From Afipia sp. Root123D2 (lineage in GTDB: Bacteria; Pseudomonadota; Alphaproteobacteria; Rhizobiales; Xanthobacteraceae): a DNA stretch of 64,000 nucleotides. Of this stretch, positions 53,388-62,980 are shown one piece after another (the stretch's first letter is position 1; each line of letters opens with the position of its first letter). The translations under genes and the position numbers were made by a program. A model generated the notes under the pieces. That model was given only the letters and a program-made list of their open reading frames with translations. It did not search any database and had not been told where the DNA came from. The DNA lies in the NCBI RefSeq assembly GCF_001425835.1, contig NZ_LMDP01000001.1, positions 993,476 to 1,057,475 of the forward strand, read 5' to 3'.

Positions 53388-54737
53388 TTATTCAGCCGCA
53401 TTCGAAGCACCGGATTCGTCGAAAAACCGGTTTTTCGGCCTCGGAAGCCCGAGATTCTCGCGCAAGGTCCGTCCTTCGTACTCCTTGCGGAAAATGCCGC
53501 GCCTTTGCAGTTCCGGAACCACCCGGTCGACAAAATCGTCGAGTCCCTCCGGCAGGTACGGGAACATGATGTTGAAGCCGTCGCAGCCGCGGGTCATCAG
53601 CCATTCCTCCATCTGGTCGGCGATGGTGACCGGTGTGCCGACGAAGGACAGTCCGCCATAACCGCCGACGCGCTGCGCGAGCTGCCGGACGGTGAGGTTG
53701 CCTTTTGCCGCAGCGTCCACTAGGCGCTGGCGGCCGCTCTGGCTGGCGTTGGTTTCGGGAATCTCTGGCAAGGGCCCGTCGGGATCGAACCCCGAGGCAT
53801 CGGTGCCCAGGATCACCGACAGCGAGGCAATCGCGCTGTCGTAGTGCACGAGGCTGTCGAGATGGGCGCGTTTGGCCTTGGCCTCGTCGACGGTGTCGCC
53901 GACCACGACAAACGCGCCGGGCAGGATCTTGAGATGCTCGCGGTCGCGGCCGAGCCTGTCCATGCGGCTTTTGATGTCTTCGTAAAGTTTCTGCCCGTCG
54001 CTCAGGCTGCCGCCGCCGGTGAATACGGCCTCCGCGGTTTCGGCCGCGAGTTGCTTGCCGGCCTCCGAGGCGCCGGCCTGAACGATCACCGGCCAACCTT
54101 GCACCGGGCGGGCGATGTTGAGCGGGCCGCGTACCGAGAAGTATTTGCCCTTGTGGTTGAGCGTACGCATTTTCGCGGGGTCGAGATAAAGCCCGCTCTC
54201 GACGTCGCGCACGAAGGCATCGTCGGCGAACGAATCCCACAAGCCCGTTACCACGTCGTAGAACTCGCGTGCGCGGCGGTAGCGTTCGTCATGCTCCATG
54301 TGATCCTCGAGCCCGAAATTGCGCGCCGCATCCGGATTTGACGTCGTGACGATGTTCCATCCGGCGCGGCCACCGCTGATGTGGTCGAGCGAGGCGAAGC
54401 GCCGCGCGACATGGTAGGGCTCGTCGAATGTCGTCGAGCCGGTGGCAACCAGCCCGATCCGTTCGGTCGCGCCCGCGAGCGCGGACAGCAGCGTGAACGG
54501 CTCAAACGACGTGACGGTGTGGCTGCGCCTGAGTGCGTTGATCGGCATGTTCAGCACGGCGAGATGATCGGCCATGAAGAAGGCGTCGAACTTGCCGTAT
54601 TCGAGCTTCTGAATGAAGCGCTTGAGATGATTGAAATTGAAATTGGCATCCGGATAGGCGCCGGGATAACGCCATGCGCCGGTATGGATGCTGACGGGAC
54701 GCATGAAGGCGCCGAGGCGCAATTGACGTGAGCTCAT
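53388..54737 (-). CDS. LLM-class flavin-dependent monooxygenase (NtaA/DszA-like)
   Basis: A 449-residue flavin-dependent monooxygenase of the nitrilotriacetate/desulphurisation group. Diagnostic segments: LGAFMRPVSIHTGAWRYPGA near the N-terminus, FDAFFMADHLAVLNMPINAL, HVARRFASLDHISGGRAGWN and TSNPDAARNFGLEDHMEHDE. A C-terminal GTPVTIADQMEEWLMTRGCD follows. These enzymes use FMNH2 and O2 to attack xenobiotics such as NTA, EDTA or dibenzothiophene sulphone; a separate NADH:FMN reductase is needed and none is adjacent. The ATG is at 54737. Confidence 0.9.
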   Translation of the reverse strand: MSSRQLRLGAFMRPVSIHTGAWRYPGAYPDANFNFNHLKRFIQKLEYGKFDAFFMADHLAVLNMPINALRRSHTVTSFEPFTLLSALAGATERIGLVATGSTTFDEPYHVARRFASLDHISGGRAGWNIVTTSNPDAARNFGLEDHMEHDERYRRAREFYDVVTGLWDSFADDAFVRDVESGLYLDPAKMRTLNHKGKYFSVRGPLNIARPVQGWPVIVQAGASEAGKQLAAETAEAVFTGGGSLSDGQKLYEDIKSRMDRLGRDREHLKILPGAFVVVGDTVDEAKAKRAHLDSLVHYDSAIASLSVILGTDASGFDPDGPLPEIPETNASQSGRQRLVDAAAKGNLTVRQLAQRVGGYGGLSFVGTPVTIADQMEEWLMTRGCDGFNIMFPYLPEGLDDFVDRVVPELQRRGIFRKEYEGRTLRENLGLPRPKNRFFDESGASNAAE

Positions 54738-54872
54738 GATGTGACGTCCCGTCGCGGATGCTTGCCGCGCGATATGCGCGCATTGAATTTATGGGGTCGC
54801 CGGCGATCCGTTGCCACAGAAGATTATTGTCTTTTCGCCGGACTGCATGACTGATTTTTTTCGTAATCCGGA

Positions 54873-55649
54873 CTAGCCGGAAAAATCCTGCGGCGTGAAC
54901 GGAAGGTTGAGAACGCGCCATTCCGGATATTTGTCGGCAGGCAACATGTTGTAGGGCTGACAGGCTTGCAGCGCCTTGATCGCGGCCTGCATCAGCAGCG
55001 GACCCTTGGCCGATGCGCTCGCCTCGATCAGCGCTGGCGCAGCGGAGAGATTTCCGCTTGGGAGCAGCCCGATGCGCAGGACCACGCGCACGTCGTCGCC
55101 CGACGAAACATTCTCCGGCAATTTGGCGCACGTCCTGAGATGGGCGCGGAATTTCGATACAGCGTCTTCCGGAATTTGCGCGGCGGTGGTTGTCGGGGTG
55201 TAGCCGCTGTCGCTCAGGCTGAACATCGTTCCGTATTTCTCGGTGATGTCAGGCTCGGCGCGGGGAATTGCCGGTGGGGGCGGGGGCGACTGGACTGTCG
55301 CCTGTTTTGTCACCTGCTCCTTGATCGGTTCTTCGGCCGGTTCCTTGGCCTGTTCGGTCGGAGGCGATTGCTGGGCGGGCAGATCGGGCGTTGCTTGCGC
55401 TGACGATCCGGGAACGATGGACTGCGATTCCGCGTCGTCTTTTTTCGATTCTTCCGGAGTTGTGCCGTCGCCATTGCCGGGCGGCGCCTTTGCTTCATCA
55501 GGGGATACAAGATCGACAGTGATCGCTTCAGCAGGAGCCGGATCGAACAACCGGACGCCGGATCCGAAAATGACCCATGCCACCACGGCGGCATGCGCCG
55601 CCACGGAAAAGGCGATACCCGCGCGTTTGAGAAGTTGTGGTCCGATCAT
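54873..55649 (-). CDS. TolA-like envelope protein
   Basis: A 258-residue protein. One N-terminal membrane helix (about 10-30) is followed by a long Pro/Glu/Lys/Gln-rich extended region (about 55-150). The C-terminal domain (about 155-258) contains HLRTCAKLPENVSSGDDVRV then VLRIGLLPSGNLSAAPALIE then ALQACQPYNMLPADKYPEWR with two cysteines, like TolA domain III or TonB. The layout fits the Tol-Pal energy-coupling family, but no tolQ, tolR or tolB is nearby. The start is the ATG at 55649. Confidence 0.8.
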   Translation of the reverse strand: MIGPQLLKRAGIAFSVAAHAAVVAWVIFGSGVRLFDPAPAEAITVDLVSPDEAKAPPGNGDGTTPEESKKDDAESQSIVPGSSAQATPDLPAQQSPPTEQAKEPAEEPIKEQVTKQATVQSPPPPPAIPRAEPDITEKYGTMFSLSDSGYTPTTTAAQIPEDAVSKFRAHLRTCAKLPENVSSGDDVRVVLRIGLLPSGNLSAAPALIEASASAKGPLLMQAAIKALQACQPYNMLPADKYPEWRVLNLPFTPQDFSG

Positions 55650-55750
55650 TGTCGATCAATGCCTGAACGCCGACATAGCCCGGCCAGCATAGCAGGCGGC
55701 GTGCGCGGGCGGTTGATCTTTTGATGCGGGCAACGCGTCCCGAGCCCGGG

Positions 55751-56488
55751 CTATATGGTGTCCCGTTGCATTTTGCCGCCATAGAAATGGAAGAACGGCA
55801 CTTCGGTGGCGTGCGACAGCGGACCGGTCTTGAGCCGCGCATCGAGTTCGCGCAGCACGTTCTTGGTCATCTGGTGGGCGTCGGCGAGCGGTGGCGATCC
55901 CAGTTCGACCCATACCAGTTCGACCAGTTCGGCATCGGCATGGACCACGCCTTCGACCCGATGGGCGATGGCTGAGGCATCCGCGGTGAAGAAGCGGGTG
56001 TCGAAACGGCGGACCCGGCCGGGCGGGGTGATGGCGCGTGCGATCAGGAACAGGCCCGACGGATCGGGCAACAGGCCGCAATCGGCGAAAGGTTTCCATT
56101 CGCCATTGAGCTTCGCGGCATCGGCGCGCGGCAGCGAGGCGGGCTTCTTGCCGAGGCACAGTCCGGTTTCTTCGCAGGCTTCGCGGATGGCGGCGACGGC
56201 GAGCGCCCGAGCGCGCGAGGCCGCAATCTTCGGACTGCCGCCCATCAGCTTTTTCTCAAGTGCAGCAGGAATGTGCGCGGCAACCGGGATCCGGTTATCG
56301 GTTGCATCGACCCGGCCGCCTGGAAATACGAACTTACCGGGCATGAACACGACCTTGTCGTGACGCCGTCCAACCAGCACCTTGGGAACACTGCCGCTGC
56401 GGTCGACCAGGATCAGCGTCGCTGCATCCTTCGGCCGGCGATAGGGGTGGTGGTCATCTTCCTTTTCTTCCTTCTCCGGCTCGCTCAT
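55751..56488 (-). CDS. Nudix hydrolase family protein
   Basis: A 245-residue protein of the longer alphaproteobacterial Nudix type. The Nudix box core AAIREACEETGLCLG carries the REx2EExG residues; the preceding glycine region is diverged. An N-terminal segment (KDAATLILVDRSGSVPKVLV) begins the fold. It would hydrolyse a nucleoside diphosphate linked to another moiety. Its ATG overlaps the stop of the DUF983 gene by four bases, so it is the last gene of the topA operon. Confidence 0.83.
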   Translation of the reverse strand: MSEPEKEEKEDDHHPYRRPKDAATLILVDRSGSVPKVLVGRRHDKVVFMPGKFVFPGGRVDATDNRIPVAAHIPAALEKKLMGGSPKIAASRARALAVAAIREACEETGLCLGKKPASLPRADAAKLNGEWKPFADCGLLPDPSGLFLIARAITPPGRVRRFDTRFFTADASAIAHRVEGVVHADAELVELVWVELGSPPLADAHQMTKNVLRELDARLKTGPLSHATEVPFFHFYGGKMQRDTI

Positions 56489-56964
56489 GACAGGTCGGTC
56501 CGTGCGGTAGCACGCGCGATCACGCTGTCAGGGTCAATCCCGTGGCCCTCGTCGAAACCGTGCATCCGGAATGCCCACTGCAATCCGACCACGGCACCCT
56601 TGACCGGCTGAAGCAGCAACAACGAAGAGATCAGAGTGATCGGCAGATAGATTGCCAACTGCAGTAACATCGGCGGAGCGAAATTGGTTTCGACCGACAA
56701 TACGATCGGCACCACGATGTGGCCGACGATGACGATGACAAGGTAAGCAGGGAGATCGTCGGCGCGATGATGGGTGAAGTCCTGTCCGCAGCGCGAGCAC
56801 GAATCGGCAGTTTTCAGGAAAGCGCGAAACAGTTTTCCTTCGCCGCATTTAGGGCAGCGACAGCGCCATCCGCGCGCCATCGCGCTCCAGAGGTCGCGTT
56901 TGGGCAGGGCTGAATTGGCCGCTGTCCATGTCTTTGCCGGTCGTGCCGTCGCGCTATCCATCAT
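56485..56964 (-). CDS. DUF983 family membrane protein
   Basis: A 159-residue protein with two CxxC-type pairs early (CRCPKCGEGKLFRAFL, SCSRCGQDF) that probably bind zinc, and two to three C-terminal membrane helices (LPAYLVIVIVGHIVVPIVLS, LAIYLPITLISSLLLLQPVK). This matches DUF983, of unknown function. It overlaps both neighbours by four bases (ATGA type), so it is coupled to rnr and to the Nudix gene. Confidence 0.85.
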   Translation of the reverse strand: MMDSATARPAKTWTAANSALPKRDLWSAMARGWRCRCPKCGEGKLFRAFLKTADSCSRCGQDFTHHRADDLPAYLVIVIVGHIVVPIVLSVETNFAPPMLLQLAIYLPITLISSLLLLQPVKGAVVGLQWAFRMHGFDEGHGIDPDSVIARATARTDLS

Positions 56965-59300
56965 CTGCCCTTTTTCGATTTTCGGGACTTGGCTTTGCCG
57001 GGTTTTTTCGCCTTTCCTTTCGGGGTGCGTCCCGGCCGTGCCTTGCCTTTTGTCTGCTGTCCGAATTTTCCTTTTGAGCGGTCGTCATGCTTGCGGCCGC
57101 CGCGCGGAGCAGGACTGCCTTCGGACAGAAGCTCGAACCGCAATGCGCCAGCGACCGGTGCCGCTTCTACCAGACGAACCTCGACGACGTCACCCAGCCT
57201 GTGCATGGCACCGCTGCGCGAGCCGATCAGGGCGTGGCGCGTTTCGTCGTAGTTGTAATATTCGGTTCCGAGGGTGCGGACCGGAATCAGGCCATCGGCC
57301 CCGGTTTCATTGAGTTTCACGAACAGCCCGGCGCGGGTTACGCCCGAAATCCGGCCGGTAAACGTCGCGCCGATACGGTCCGCCAGAAAATGCGCGATCA
57401 GCCGGTCCGCAGTTTCGCGCTCGGCTTTCATGGCACGGCGTTCGGTGAGCGAAATGGCCGCAGCCACTTCGCTGAGTGTTTCAAACGATTCTGTATCGGG
57501 CAGCGCGCCTTCGCCAAGACCGAGCGCCAGGATCAGGGCCCGATGGACGATGAGGTCGGCATAGCGGCGGATCGGTGAGGTGAAGTGGGCGTAACGGCGC
57601 AGGTTCAGGCCGAAATGACCGTAGTTCTCCGCGGCGTATTCGGCTTGCGCCTGTGAGCGCAGCACCACCTCGTTGACGAGCGTTTCGGCATCTCGCCCTT
57701 TGACCTGCGCGAGAATATGGTTGAACACCGCAGGCCGCAGCGCGCCTGTTGCGGAGAACGGCATATCGAGTGTTTTAAGGAACTCGCGGAGGTTGTGGAC
57801 CTTCTCCACCGTCGGCTCGTCGTGAACCCGATAGATCAGCGGCAAGGTCTTCTTTTCAAGTGTCTCGGCGGCGGCAACGTTGGCGAGGATCATGAACTCC
57901 TCGATCAGTCTGTGGGCGTCGAGTCGCTCCGGCGTCACCACGCGATCCACGGTGCCGTCGGGCTTGAGCAAGATCTTGCGCTCCGGCAGGTCGAGGTCGA
58001 GCGGGTCGCGCTCGTCGCGGGCGCGTTTCACCAAAGCGTAGGCGTCGTAGAGCGGCTTCAGGATCGGATCGAGCAAGGGGCCTGTGGTGTCGTCGGGACG
58101 TCCGTCGATCGCGGCCTGCGCCTGCGCATAGTTGAGTTTCGCCGCCGAGCGCATCAGCACACGATGGAATGTATGCGAGCGCTTGCGTCCATCGGAACCG
58201 ATCACCATGCGCACCGCCAGCGCGCCGCGCGGCTCGCCGGATTTCAGCGAGCAGAGATCGTTGGAGATTCGTTCCGGCAGCATCGGCACGACCCGGTCCG
58301 GGAAATAGACCGAGTTGCCGCGGTTCAGTGCTTCGCGGTCGAGCGCCGATCCGGGGCGGACATAAAATGCGACATCGGCGATGGCGACATTGACGATATA
58401 GCCGCCCTTATTGCCGGGATCGCCGTCAGGCTCGGCGTGAACCGCGTCGTCATGATCCTTGGCGTCGGGAGGATCTATGGTGACGAGCGGCACGTCGCGC
58501 CAGTCCTCACGGCCCTGCAGGACAGCAGGCCGGGCGGATTCAGATTCACGAACAACATCGGGAGGGAACGTTTGCGGAATGTCGTGGGCGTGGATCGCGA
58601 TCAGGCTGATCGCTTTTTCGGTGGCGAGCGAACCGAGCCGCTCCTTCACGCGTCCTGAAGGCAAGCCGTAGCCGCGCGAGCGCATCAGTTCGACGCTGAC
58701 GAGGTCGCCGTCCTGCGCGCCATTGGCATCGGCTTCGGCAATGGCGAGTTCGCGGCCGACCTGCTTTTTGTCGATCGGAATCATCCGTCCGGTGCCGTTC
58801 GGCAACTTCCGGAAAATGCCGAGCACCCGATGCTGCGTCTTATCGAGCAGCTTGATGACGCGTCCGCGATAGGCGGCACCTTCGTGCTTGCTATCGGGCT
58901 TCTCGATGCGCAATAGCGCACGATCGCCGACGCCGGCCACTGTGCCGGGTTGCGGACGGCGGGGGACGTGAATTCGGATAACGGGAGCCGGCCCGTCGAC
59001 TTCCTCAAGCCACTCGGCGGGCGTTGCGATCAGTTCGCCGTCGCTGTCGCGTTTGGTCACATCGGCGACCAGTGTCGGCGGCAGCGATTTCGCTTCGCGG
59101 ACGCGCCTGCCGCGTTTGGCGACCACACCTTCCTCGGCAAGCTCGCCGAGAATGCGCCGCAACGCGGCGCGGGACTCATTCTTCAAGCCGAAATGCCGGG
59201 CCAGTTCTCGCGTTCCGGCCTCGGTGGGATGGGCTTTGATGAACGCGACAATGCTCTCCCGGTCGGGAAATGCTGCGGCCGCGTCACGTTTGTTTTTCAT
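56961..59300 (-). CDS. rnr: ribonuclease R
   Basis: A 779-residue 3'-5' exoribonuclease of the RNB family. N-terminal winged-helix and cold-shock-like domains precede the catalytic RNB domain, marked by TIDPPDAKDHDDAVHAE (metal-binding Asps), and an S1 domain near the end (GATFTGRISGVTRAGLFVKL). A Lys/Arg-rich tail (from about 735) follows, as in other RNase R proteins. It degrades structured RNA and takes part in rRNA and tmRNA quality control. The ATG overlaps the topA stop by one base (TAATG). Confidence 0.95.
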   Translation of the reverse strand: MKNKRDAAAAFPDRESIVAFIKAHPTEAGTRELARHFGLKNESRAALRRILGELAEEGVVAKRGRRVREAKSLPPTLVADVTKRDSDGELIATPAEWLEEVDGPAPVIRIHVPRRPQPGTVAGVGDRALLRIEKPDSKHEGAAYRGRVIKLLDKTQHRVLGIFRKLPNGTGRMIPIDKKQVGRELAIAEADANGAQDGDLVSVELMRSRGYGLPSGRVKERLGSLATEKAISLIAIHAHDIPQTFPPDVVRESESARPAVLQGREDWRDVPLVTIDPPDAKDHDDAVHAEPDGDPGNKGGYIVNVAIADVAFYVRPGSALDREALNRGNSVYFPDRVVPMLPERISNDLCSLKSGEPRGALAVRMVIGSDGRKRSHTFHRVLMRSAAKLNYAQAQAAIDGRPDDTTGPLLDPILKPLYDAYALVKRARDERDPLDLDLPERKILLKPDGTVDRVVTPERLDAHRLIEEFMILANVAAAETLEKKTLPLIYRVHDEPTVEKVHNLREFLKTLDMPFSATGALRPAVFNHILAQVKGRDAETLVNEVVLRSQAQAEYAAENYGHFGLNLRRYAHFTSPIRRYADLIVHRALILALGLGEGALPDTESFETLSEVAAAISLTERRAMKAERETADRLIAHFLADRIGATFTGRISGVTRAGLFVKLNETGADGLIPVRTLGTEYYNYDETRHALIGSRSGAMHRLGDVVEVRLVEAAPVAGALRFELLSEGSPAPRGGRKHDDRSKGKFGQQTKGKARPGRTPKGKAKKPGKAKSRKSKKGR

Positions 59301-62044
59301 TATCCCCGTGCTTTTCCAGCGCTCTTCTTCGCCGTGGGTGTTTTGGCCGCGGCGATTTTTGGCGCTGCCTTAGGTGCTGCCTTCGCGCGCGGCTTGGCGG
59401 CGGCCTTGGTGGGCGCTGCTTTCTTCGCGGCCGCCTTCTTCTTCACCGGCTTGGCCTCAGTATCGGAGGTGTTAGCTTTGGCCTTCGTCGCTTTCGGCTT
59501 TGCAGCCTTCTTCGCTCCGCGCTTCGGCTTGCCGCCGCCCTTGGCCGCGCGCTCTTCGATCAGCGCAATGGCTTCCGGCAACGTGATGGTCTCGGGCGTC
59601 TTGTCGCTCGGGATGGTGGCGTTGATGCCGTCGATGGTCACATAGGCGCCGTAGCGTCCGTTCTTGACCATGATGGTGCCGCCGCGCGCCGGATATTCGC
59701 CGAGCGGCTTGCCGGGATCGGCGCCGAACCGCCGGCTCGGGCCCTTGGCGATCTTCTCCGCGATCAGCGTCACAGCGCGGTTGAGGCCGACCGTGAACAC
59801 CTCGTCGCCAGCCTCAAGGCTGGCATAGGTTTTCCCGTGGCGCACGAACGGCCCGAAACGGCCGATGCCCGCGGTGATCGGCTCGCCGTCTTCCGGATGC
59901 TTGCCGACTTCGCGCGGGAGCGACAGTAGTTTCAGCGCGAGATCGAGTTCCACATCGGCAGGCGACATGTTCTTCGGAATGCCGGCTCGGCGCGGTTTCT
60001 CGCCCTCCTCGTAATCCTTGGCGTCGCCAAGCTGGATGTAAGGTCCGAAGCGGCCGGCCTTCACCGCGACTTCGAGTCCGGTTTTAGGATCCTTGCCGAG
60101 CGGGCGGTCGCTTGAACCGCTGGAGGCGGCGAGGGGGCGGGTATAGCGGCATTCGGGATAGTTCGAGCAACCGACGAAGGCGCCGAACTTGCCGGCTTTC
60201 AGGTTGAGCTTGCCGCTGCCGCAACTCGGGCACTGGCGCGGATCGCCGCCGTCGGCGCGGGGTTCGTAGATGTGTTCGCCGAGCATCGCGTCGAGCACGT
60301 CGAGCACTTCGCTGACGCGGACGTCCTTGATGTCGTTGACCGCGCCGATGAAGTCCTTCCAGAAATCCTTCAGCACCTGCTGCCAGGAAATCTCGTTGTT
60401 CGAGATGCGGTCGAGCTGTTCTTCCAGCGCGGCTGTGAAATCGAATTCGACATAGCGAGCGAAGAAATTCTCCAGGAACGCGACGACGACGCGGCCCTTG
60501 TCCTCGGCGGACAGGCGCTTCTTCTCGAGCTTGACGTAGCCGCGATCCTTCAGCACCTGCAGGATCGAAGCATAGGTCGAAGGCCGGCCGATGCCGAGTT
60601 CTTCCATGCGCTTGACCAGCGACGCTTCCGAGAAGCGCGGCGGCGGTTCGGTGAAATGCTGGGTGACGCTGAGGCTGTCGCGCTTGAGCGCTTCGCCTTC
60701 GCTCATGGCGGGCAGGCGGCGGCTGTCCTCGTCCTCCGGATCGTCGTCGCGGCCTTCCTGATAGACCGCAAGGAAGCCGTCGAACTTGACGACCTGACCG
60801 CTGGCGCGCAGCTCAAGCACGCGGGCGCCGGCTTTCGCCGCGATATCTACCGTGGTGCGCTCGAGTTCGGCAGATTCCATCTGGCTGGCGACGGTGCGCA
60901 TCCAGACCAGCTCGTAGAGACGGAACTGGTCGTTATCGAGCCGATGCTTCAGCGCGGCCGGGCGGCGCGACAGATCGGTCGGGCGGATCGCTTCGTGGGC
61001 TTCCTGCGCGTTCTTGGCCTTGGCGCTGTACTGGCGCGGTGCGTCCGGCACATAATTTTTGCCGTAATCCTCACCGATCACCGAACGCACCTGCGCGATG
61101 GCTTCATTGGCGATCTGCACACCGTCGGTTCGCATATAGGTAATGAGACCGGTGGTCTCGCCACCGATATCGATGCCTTCATACAAACGCTGCGCGATCC
61201 GCATGGTGTGGGCGGGGGCGAAGCCGAGCTTGCGGCTGGCCTCCTGCTGCAGCGTCGATGTCGTGAACGGTGCTTGCGGATTGCGCCGCGCGGGCTTGGC
61301 TTCCACCGAGGTGACGGTGAAATTGGCCGCTTCGATCGCCTTCTTGAAATCTTCCGCCTCTGCGCCGGTGCCGATGTCGAGGCGCTGAATTTTCTTGCCG
61401 TCCGCGCCGACCAGACGGGCCTCGAACGTTTCCGCCCGCGGCGTCGCCAGCGTCGCCACCAGCGACCAGTATTCGCGCGGGACGAATTTCTCGATTTCCA
61501 GCTCGCGGTCACAAACAAGGCGTAGCGCGACCGATTGCACACGACCCGCCGAGCGGGCGCCCGGCAGTTTGCGCCACAGGACCGGGGAGAGTGTGAAGCC
61601 GACGAGATAATCCAGCGCGCGGCGCGCCATATAGGCGTCCACCAACGCGCCGTCGATCTCGCGCGGATGCTTCATTGCCTCGGTCACGGCTTGTTTGGTG
61701 ATGGCGTTGAAGACGACGCGTTCGACTTTCTGGTCCTTCAGCGCGCGCTTTTGCTTCATGATCTCGAGCACGTGCCAGGAAATGGCCTCGCCCTCGCGAT
61801 CAGGGTCGGTTGCGAGGATCAGCTTGTCCGCTCCCTTGAGCGCCTTGGCGATATCGTTCAATCGCCCGGCCGCCTTGGGGTCGGTCTCCCAGATCATCTG
61901 GAAATTAGCCTCCGGATCGACCGATCCGTTCTTCGCCGGGAGGTCTCGGACATGGCCGTAAGAGGCCAAAACCTCATAGGAGGAGCCCAAATACTTGTTG
62001 ATCGTCTTGGCCTTTGCAGGCGACTCGACAATGACGATATTCAT
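59300..62044 (-). CDS. topA: DNA topoisomerase I
   Basis: A 914-residue type IA topoisomerase. The Toprim domain begins MNIVIVESPAKAKTINKYLG; the active Tyr lies in LITYMRTDGV (about residue 303). A C4 zinc-finger domain follows (CPSCGSGKLNLKAGKFGAFV, then CSNYPECRYTRPL), then several repeated topoisomerase C-terminal units and a very Lys/Ala-rich tail (about 845-914). It relaxes negatively supercoiled DNA. Downstream rnr, DUF983 and Nudix genes overlap in one operon. The ATG is at 62044. Confidence 0.96.
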   Translation of the reverse strand: MNIVIVESPAKAKTINKYLGSSYEVLASYGHVRDLPAKNGSVDPEANFQMIWETDPKAAGRLNDIAKALKGADKLILATDPDREGEAISWHVLEIMKQKRALKDQKVERVVFNAITKQAVTEAMKHPREIDGALVDAYMARRALDYLVGFTLSPVLWRKLPGARSAGRVQSVALRLVCDRELEIEKFVPREYWSLVATLATPRAETFEARLVGADGKKIQRLDIGTGAEAEDFKKAIEAANFTVTSVEAKPARRNPQAPFTTSTLQQEASRKLGFAPAHTMRIAQRLYEGIDIGGETTGLITYMRTDGVQIANEAIAQVRSVIGEDYGKNYVPDAPRQYSAKAKNAQEAHEAIRPTDLSRRPAALKHRLDNDQFRLYELVWMRTVASQMESAELERTTVDIAAKAGARVLELRASGQVVKFDGFLAVYQEGRDDDPEDEDSRRLPAMSEGEALKRDSLSVTQHFTEPPPRFSEASLVKRMEELGIGRPSTYASILQVLKDRGYVKLEKKRLSAEDKGRVVVAFLENFFARYVEFDFTAALEEQLDRISNNEISWQQVLKDFWKDFIGAVNDIKDVRVSEVLDVLDAMLGEHIYEPRADGGDPRQCPSCGSGKLNLKAGKFGAFVGCSNYPECRYTRPLAASSGSSDRPLGKDPKTGLEVAVKAGRFGPYIQLGDAKDYEEGEKPRRAGIPKNMSPADVELDLALKLLSLPREVGKHPEDGEPITAGIGRFGPFVRHGKTYASLEAGDEVFTVGLNRAVTLIAEKIAKGPSRRFGADPGKPLGEYPARGGTIMVKNGRYGAYVTIDGINATIPSDKTPETITLPEAIALIEERAAKGGGKPKRGAKKAAKPKATKAKANTSDTEAKPVKKKAAAKKAAPTKAAAKPRAKAAPKAAPKIAAAKTPTAKKSAGKARG

Positions 62045-62218
62045 TTTGTACCAATGGCTTACGGGGAAAGCACACGCCGGAATCGAAGGATTCGAGGAGG
62101 CTGTTTCGTCCGATACATGGGTAAATTGCCCCTGCCTGTCAAATGGACATGTGTTGATCAGGGCCGAGAACCCGTCCTAATTGAGGTTGTATAATCGACA
62201 AAATATAACCTTTAGATG

Positions 62219-62235
62219 TACACGTATTGCGTGTA
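62219..62235. promoter_or_regulatory. palindrome tacacg-tattg-cgtgta in an AT-rich divergent promoter region
   Basis: A 6-bp inverted repeat with a 5-base spacer lies 59 bases before the small gene at 62294, inside an unusually AT-rich stretch (about 62185-62260) between it and topA. It may be an operator for either gene. Confidence 0.35.
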
Positions 62236-62293
62236 TCATAACAAAATACTATTAATGAGCGAATGCTCGACCTTGTAGCCGGGAGGTCGGTGG

Positions 62294-62512
62294 ATGGCGG
62301 CACATGGCGAAAAAGCCCGACACGATTGGGCGGATTCAGCCCCTGGTGATGGCGGGCCGGGCGAGGCGGCACTCTTTATTTCAGAGGCTCTTGCCGATCT
62401 CGCGATCCTCGCGCGGCGTCATGGCCACCAGACTCTCGGTTTCTTGCTCGACATGGCGCAGATGGAAGCAGACGAGATCGCAACGCTTCGTCGAAAACCC
62501 GGAGGCATTTAA
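62294..62512 (+). CDS. small hypothetical protein
   Basis: A 72-residue protein with a charged N-terminus and a helical core, ALFISEALADLAILARRHGH then QTLGFLLDMAQMEADEIATL. GGGAGG seven bases before the ATG supports translation. I recall similar short helical proteins in Bradyrhizobium relatives, but no function. It converges on the HxlR gene, overlapping by four bases at the end. Confidence 0.65.
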   Translation: MAAHGEKARHDWADSAPGDGGPGEAALFISEALADLAILARRHGHQTLGFLLDMAQMEADEIATLRRKPGGI

Positions 62513-62961
62513 GCCGAGGGTAACGCCGGTATCACCATCGTGTCGGACTGGTTGAGAATCCGCCCGTCTTGCGCGCGAATCTCGAGTTTGCGGAGTGGGC
62601 GACGGGTTTTGCGATCCAGTAGTTTCGAGAATGCCTCGTCGGGCTCGAATGAGAACTCTTCACCCCACTGCCGCAACGCGACCAGCACAGGAAACAACCC
62701 GCGCCCCTTCGGGGTCAGCACGTATTCCTGATACGCGCTGCCATCAGATGCCGGCGTCGATTCCATAATGCCTTGCCCGACAAGCGTGCGCAGCCGCACT
62801 GTCAGGATGTTCTTGGCCACGCCAAGATTTTTTTGAAATTCACTGAACCGCCGCGATCCCATCATCGCGTCACGCACAATCAGCAACGACCACCAGTCGC
62901 CAATGGCGTCCAGCGTTCGCGCGATCGGACAGAGGTCGCCTTCGAGGCTTTTTCGTTTCAT
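62509..62961 (-). CDS. HxlR family transcriptional regulator
   Basis: A 150-residue winged-helix regulator: CPIARTLDAIGDWWSLLIVR (the conserved C-x-n-GDWW start), then the HTH region GSRRFSEFQKNLGVAKNILT and a C-terminal LTPKGRGLFPVLVALRQWGE. These one-domain proteins sense redox or electrophilic stress via the N-terminal cysteine. The ATG at 62961 has GGGG upstream. It diverges from an SDR gene across a 100-base region with repeats, the likely regulated target. Confidence 0.88.
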   Translation of the reverse strand: MKRKSLEGDLCPIARTLDAIGDWWSLLIVRDAMMGSRRFSEFQKNLGVAKNILTVRLRTLVGQGIMESTPASDGSAYQEYVLTPKGRGLFPVLVALRQWGEEFSFEPDEAFSKLLDRKTRRPLRKLEIRAQDGRILNQSDTMVIPALPSA

Positions 62962-62980
62962 GGTCTTAACCCCAATCACG

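Noticed and set aside
60272..61525. 417-residue open frame on the plus strand
   Set aside because: Antisense to topA and entirely explained by codon bias of that gene.
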